A DNA stretch of 64,000 nucleotides from Flavobacterium pectinovorum (GTDB lineage: Bacteria > Bacteroidota > Bacteroidia > Flavobacteriales > Flavobacteriaceae). Below the pieces are notes generated by a model. That model had not been told where the DNA came from. It searched no databases and worked only from the letters and a program-made list of their open reading frames with translations. The position numbers and the translations under genes were made by a program. Shown piece by piece: positions 62,599 through 64,000 of the stretch. The stretch is from positions 806,001-870,000 of the forward strand of contig NZ_FRBX01000002.1 in assembly GCF_900142715.1 (NCBI RefSeq), in the 5' to 3' direction. How positions within the stretch are numbered: position 1 is the first letter of the stretch; each line of letters opens with the position of its first letter.

Positions 62599-63081
62599 TT
62601 ACAAGAACTTTTTATCAAACATAAAAGGGAGCAAATTTTTAAGGGATGTTGATTTGTAAACTTCTCCAATTTCACCCATAAAATAGATTTCTATAGGGGT
62701 TTCCTGTTTAATTTCGTATTCTGCTATTGATTGACGGCATGAACCACATGGTGGAATCGGAGCTTTTGTCTGATTGGTGTCTGACGCTGCTGTAATTGCC
62801 ATTTTTAAGATTTTGGCCTCCGGATAAACACTTCCGGCGTGAAAAATAGCCACACGTTCTGCGCATAATCCTGAAGGATAAGCTGCGTTTTCCTGATTTG
62901 ATCCTAAAACTATTTTTCCGTTATCTAAAAGTAAAGCAGCACCAACTCTAAATTTTGAGTAGGGCGCATATGCTTTTTTTCGAATTTCAATTGCCTGTTC
63001 CATTAAGTCCTGAACTTCATTTGAAAGTTCTTTTATTGAATCATAAACTAAAAATGATGATGTAACGCTTATTTCTTTCAT
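62599..63081 (-). CDS. cdd: Cytidine deaminase
   Basis: This 160-residue enzyme deaminates cytidine and deoxycytidine to uridine. The zinc site is the CAE of GLCAERVAI plus PCGSCRQ. The N-terminus PYSKFRVGAALLL is typical. The tetrameric type of 130-150 residues applies. It lies just after the porV terminator, 13 bases before its ATG, so its own promoter must sit within or before that hairpin, or read-through supplies it. Confidence 0.94.
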   Translation of the reverse strand: MKEISVTSSFLVYDSIKELSNEVQDLMEQAIEIRKKAYAPYSKFRVGAALLLDNGKIVLGSNQENAAYPSGLCAERVAIFHAGSVYPEAKILKMAITAASDTNQTKAPIPPCGSCRQSIAEYEIKQETPIEIYFMGEIGEVYKSTSLKNLLPFMFDKKFL

Positions 63082-63093
63082 TCTTTTTAAGGG

Positions 63094-63131
63094 AAAAAAA
63101 ATCCAAATTTCTAAAATCAGAAATTTGGATT
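63094..63131 (-). terminator. porV terminator
   Basis: On the minus strand AATCCAAATTTCT / AGAAATTTGGATT forms a 13-base perfect stem with a 6-base loop, followed by T's. Confidence 0.9.
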
Positions 63132-63155
63132 GTTATATTGTTTTAATTTTTTTGT

Positions 63156-64000
63156 TTAGTATTGCTCGTATTTGTCGCCAAAGTTAAACGTTAAAGAAAA
63201 ACGAAGTGTGTTTTCTAAAGGATTTTTAACTTTTGATGACGAAAATAAGTAAGATACGTCAATTTTTACTGCGCTATACTTGAATCCTGCTCCTAAAGAG
63301 AAAAATTGTCTGGCTCCTTTTTCAGGGCTTTCGTGAAAATATCCGGCTCTTACTGCGAATGAATCCTGATACATATATTCTGCACCAACACTATATGTGA
63401 TTTCTTTTAGTTCTTCGCTAAATCCTCCCGGAGCGTCTCCAAAAGATTTAAATATTCCCGAAACCCAGCCAATATCATTGTAAGCATTATAATTTGCGGC
63501 ATCGGCATCTGCCTGAGAAATGTCTCCGGCATCTGTAAAGTCCCCATCTCCGTTTGCATCAACTGCAGTTCCAGGTCCTGGAGGAGTTGGTACTAAAAGT
63601 TTTGTAAATTCTAAACTTACACCAACTTTATTGTAGTCGTCTAAAATAAAATCAAAACCTCCACCCAATCTTAGGTTTGCAGGCAAGAAGTTTGCACTTA
63701 TATCATCATTATCATAGCTTATTTTTGGACCTAAATTTTGCATATTAAAACCTGCTCTCCATCTTCCGTTAAAATCAGCATAAGCGATTTCATCAGATTG
63801 ATAAAAACCAGCGATGTCTACTGCAAAAGAACTTGCAGCTGATGCATCAATGTCGGTTGAAGGGATTTTTAAGTTTGAACGGATGTATCTTGCGCCAACG
63901 GCCATAGAAAATTTATCGCTTAATTTTAATGAATAAGATCCGTCTAGGGCAAATTCATTAGGATTTACTTCTCTTGTAGGCTCATTTGGATCTCCGGTTT
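63156..64000 (-). CDS. porV: Type IX secretion outer-membrane protein PorV, 5'-truncated by window
   Basis: The frame runs off the right end of the window, so the N-terminus is missing. The 281 visible codons encode a FadL-like beta-barrel with strands such as WRAGFNMQNLGPKISYD and a C-terminus TLRFSLTFNFGDKYEQY. PorV is the shuttle that carries T9SS cargo to the surface and is needed with PorU. The order porV-cdd-pdhA-pdhC agrees with F. johnsoniae as I remember it. A loop near 63522-63560 (DANGDGDFTDAGD) resembles a calcium-binding loop. Confidence 0.88.
   Translation of the reverse strand, partial: TGDPNEPTREVNPNEFALDGSYSLKLSDKFSMAVGARYIRSNLKIPSTDIDASAASSFAVDIAGFYQSDEIAYADFNGRWRAGFNMQNLGPKISYDNDDISANFLPANLRLGGGFDFILDDYNKVGVSLEFTKLLVPTPPGPGTAVDANGDGDFTDAGDISQADADAANYNAYNDIGWVSGIFKSFGDAPGGFSEELKEITYSVGAEYMYQDSFAVRAGYFHESPEKGARQFFSLGAGFKYSAVKIDVSYLFSSSKVKNPLENTLRFSLTFNFGDKYEQY

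Noticed and set aside
1..64000. tRNA genes, CRISPR arrays, prophage or insertion sequences
   Set aside because: No cloverleaf with a GGTTCGAATCC arm, no direct-repeat/spacer array, and no transposase or integrase frame was found. The repeats present are short palindromes.

Overview
This is a 64 kb AT-rich window from a Bacteroidota chromosome, almost certainly Flavobacterium or a close relative. The evidence is gldA, gldE-gldD and a PorV gene (gliding motility and type IX secretion), Bacteroidota-type promoters (-33 TTTG-like and -7 TAnnTTTG), and almost no Shine-Dalgarno motifs. Families of dispersed palindromes fill the intergenic gaps. There is no prophage, integrase, CRISPR array, rRNA or recognisable tRNA, so most of the window looks like core chromosome.

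Layout. 1-9.2 kb: methionine/one-carbon block, with metH split into two genes separated by a small membrane protein and repeats, then metF, a methyltransferase, a dicarboxylate/amino-acid symporter and a PLP decarboxylase. 9.5-14.5 kb: TonB receptor, DUF4374 lipoprotein and PepSY membrane protein, an arrangement like the XusABC xenosiderophore system. 14.7-19.6 kb: a second TonB-receptor-like barrel, gldA, and two tandem small beta-barrels. 19.9-28.4 kb: metE with a divergent Lrp regulator, dgt, a DUF3078 protein, dxs, and a Fic protein whose promoter carries two palindromic operator-like repeats. 28.5-38.4 kb: tadA, a SUKH-like protein, and the alpha-2-macroglobulin/PBP1C pair. 38.6-44.4 kb: RNase G-like protein, a 30-codon basic protein gene not found by ordinary ORF calling, and HU, divergent from mutY-ssb-gldE-gldD. 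44.5-52.7 kb: VOC protein, heavy-metal-binding lipoprotein, EamA transporter, M16 protease pair, L21-L27, and a polytopic membrane protein. 52.8-64 kb: AsmA-like protein, MiaE, glycosyltransferase, M1 aminopeptidase, pyruvate dehydrogenase E2 and E1-alpha, cytidine deaminase, and PorV (cut by the window end).

How the genes work together. Methionine can be made by B12-dependent MetH (fed by MetF) or B12-independent MetE, and the Lrp-type regulator divergent from metE is the obvious candidate regulator. GldA, GldD, GldE and PorV belong to gliding and type IX secretion. The A2M-like lipoprotein and PBP1C form a known envelope-protection pair. The XusABC-like cluster would bind and import ferric siderophores at the surface. 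The points most worth following up are the Fic operator pair, the XusABC-like cluster, candidate structured RNAs resembling the Rfam Flavo-1 motif, the 30-residue basic protein, the RNase G without a zinc-link, and the calcium-loop-like insert in PorV.
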